A DNA stretch of 5,876 nucleotides from Candidatus Sabulitectum sp. Lineage in GTDB: Bacteria; Fermentibacterota; Fermentibacteria; Fermentibacterales; JCC-6. A model generated the notes under the pieces. It ran no database searches. It was given only the letters and a program-made list of their open reading frames with translations, and was not told the origin of the DNA. The stretch covers positions 1-5,876 of the forward strand of contig JAGLQD010000369.1 in assembly GCA_023136985.1 (NCBI GenBank), written 5' to 3'. Shown piece after piece: positions 5,687-5,876 of this stretch. Position 1 is the stretch's first letter, and every line of letters starts with the position of its first letter. Both the position numbers and the translations under genes were made by a program.

Positions 5687-5696
5687 CCCTCTCCCT
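5687..5696 (-). promoter_or_regulatory. Ribosome binding site of the SEFIR gene
   Basis: The minus strand reads AGGGAGAGGG then TTTT and ATG 5682. This purine-rich site lies only about 5 bases beyond GTTATC (5702-5707, minus-strand reading), the edge of the right hairpin repeat. A gene starting within about 20 bases of the repeat edge is the layout seen in integron cassettes. Confidence 0.6.
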
Positions 5697-5793
5697 ATAA
5701 AGATAACGTCCTGCATAACCGGAACAGTACCCTCAGGCCAAGAACATTGCCGCTGTTTCCGGTTGATACAGTTAGCACTTTATCTCTTTTCAT
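5695..5793 (-). CDS. Possible 32-aa leader ORF spanning the right hairpin repeat
   Basis: On the minus strand GAGGAAG precedes ATG 5793 by a few bases. An open frame runs MKRDKVLTVSTGNSGNVLG onward for 32 codons through the whole right repeat and stops at TAG 5695-5697, touching the SEFIR ribosome binding site. It has no membrane or known motif. The placement would allow translational coupling to the SEFIR gene or control through the hairpin, but the coding sequence is mostly repeat. It may simply be a chance open frame or the remnant of another gene interrupted by the repeat. Confidence 0.2.
   Translation of the reverse strand: MKRDKVLTVSTGNSGNVLGLRVLFRLCRTLSL
5711..5772. repeat. Right hairpin repeat (attC-like or REP/MITE-like), partner of 3554-3616
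   Basis: AACCGGAA (5717-5724) pairs perfectly with TTCCGGTT (5757-5764). CAG (5725-5727) pairs with CTG (5753-5755), leaving one bulged T. Outside the stem, GATAAC (5702-5707) and GTTAGC (5771-5776) are complementary at 5 of 6 positions across unpaired spacers of 9 and 6 bases. This box, spacer, bulged stem, loop order matches attC topology, but the boxes do not fit the attC consensus RYYYAAC/GTTRRRY fully on either strand. The same-orientation copy at 3554-3616 bounds the other end of the SEFIR operon. The sequence beyond it (5777-5876) shows no convincing gene. Confidence 0.72.
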
Positions 5794-5876
5794 ACTACTT
5801 CCTCAACTACATCTGCTTCACATGTCACTCTTTCTGCAGTCTATTTTATGCCTACCTAAACTGAGCGATTCCAGTT

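Overview
The window has two parts that meet at about position 3513. The left part is a tightly packed + strand operon from an uncultured-looking bacterium: the last codons of an unidentified gene, a sigma-70 family factor, then a substrate-binding lipoprotein, an ABC ATPase and a FecCD-type permease. The lipoprotein signal peptide implies anchoring to a membrane, and the BtuFDC/FhuBCD-type architecture implies import of vitamin B12 or an iron chelate. Nothing in the window names the species or the substrate. All starts overlap the preceding gene (11, 71, 13 and 4 bp), so translational coupling is likely. The 71-bp overlap is unusual: the end of sigma region 4.2 and the lipoprotein signal peptide are written in the same DNA in two frames.

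The right part (about 3554-5772) looks like an accessory island. It is bounded by two imperfect direct repeats of about 63 bp (50 of 63 aligned columns identical by hand). Each repeat folds into the same bulged hairpin. The arms are well conserved, the loop varies, and one base pair changes on both sides (A-T to G-C). That pattern resembles integron attC sites or REP/MITE-type hairpins, although the canonical attC boxes are only partly matched.

Between the repeats lies a three-gene - strand operon. Its first gene is a SEFIR/TIR-domain protein with a C-terminal extension and helical tail. The second is an unrecognised protein with a soluble N-terminal half and three predicted membrane helices at the C-terminus. 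The third is a small protein whose start overlaps the second gene. TIR/SEFIR domains in bacteria commonly act in NAD+-linked antiphage immunity, so the pair is a candidate defence module of signal or NADase protein plus membrane effector. On the + strand beside the left repeat is a strong sigma-70-like promoter (TTGACA, 16 bp, CATAAT). It reads into a compact structured RNA of about 58 nt that ends in a hairpin and seven T, a candidate small RNA convergent with the operon's 3' end.

The most interesting reading is a repeat-flanked, cassette-like defence island carrying a SEFIR protein, a new membrane partner and a small RNA, placed directly after a conserved transport operon. Function, mobility and the RNA are inferences from sequence alone.
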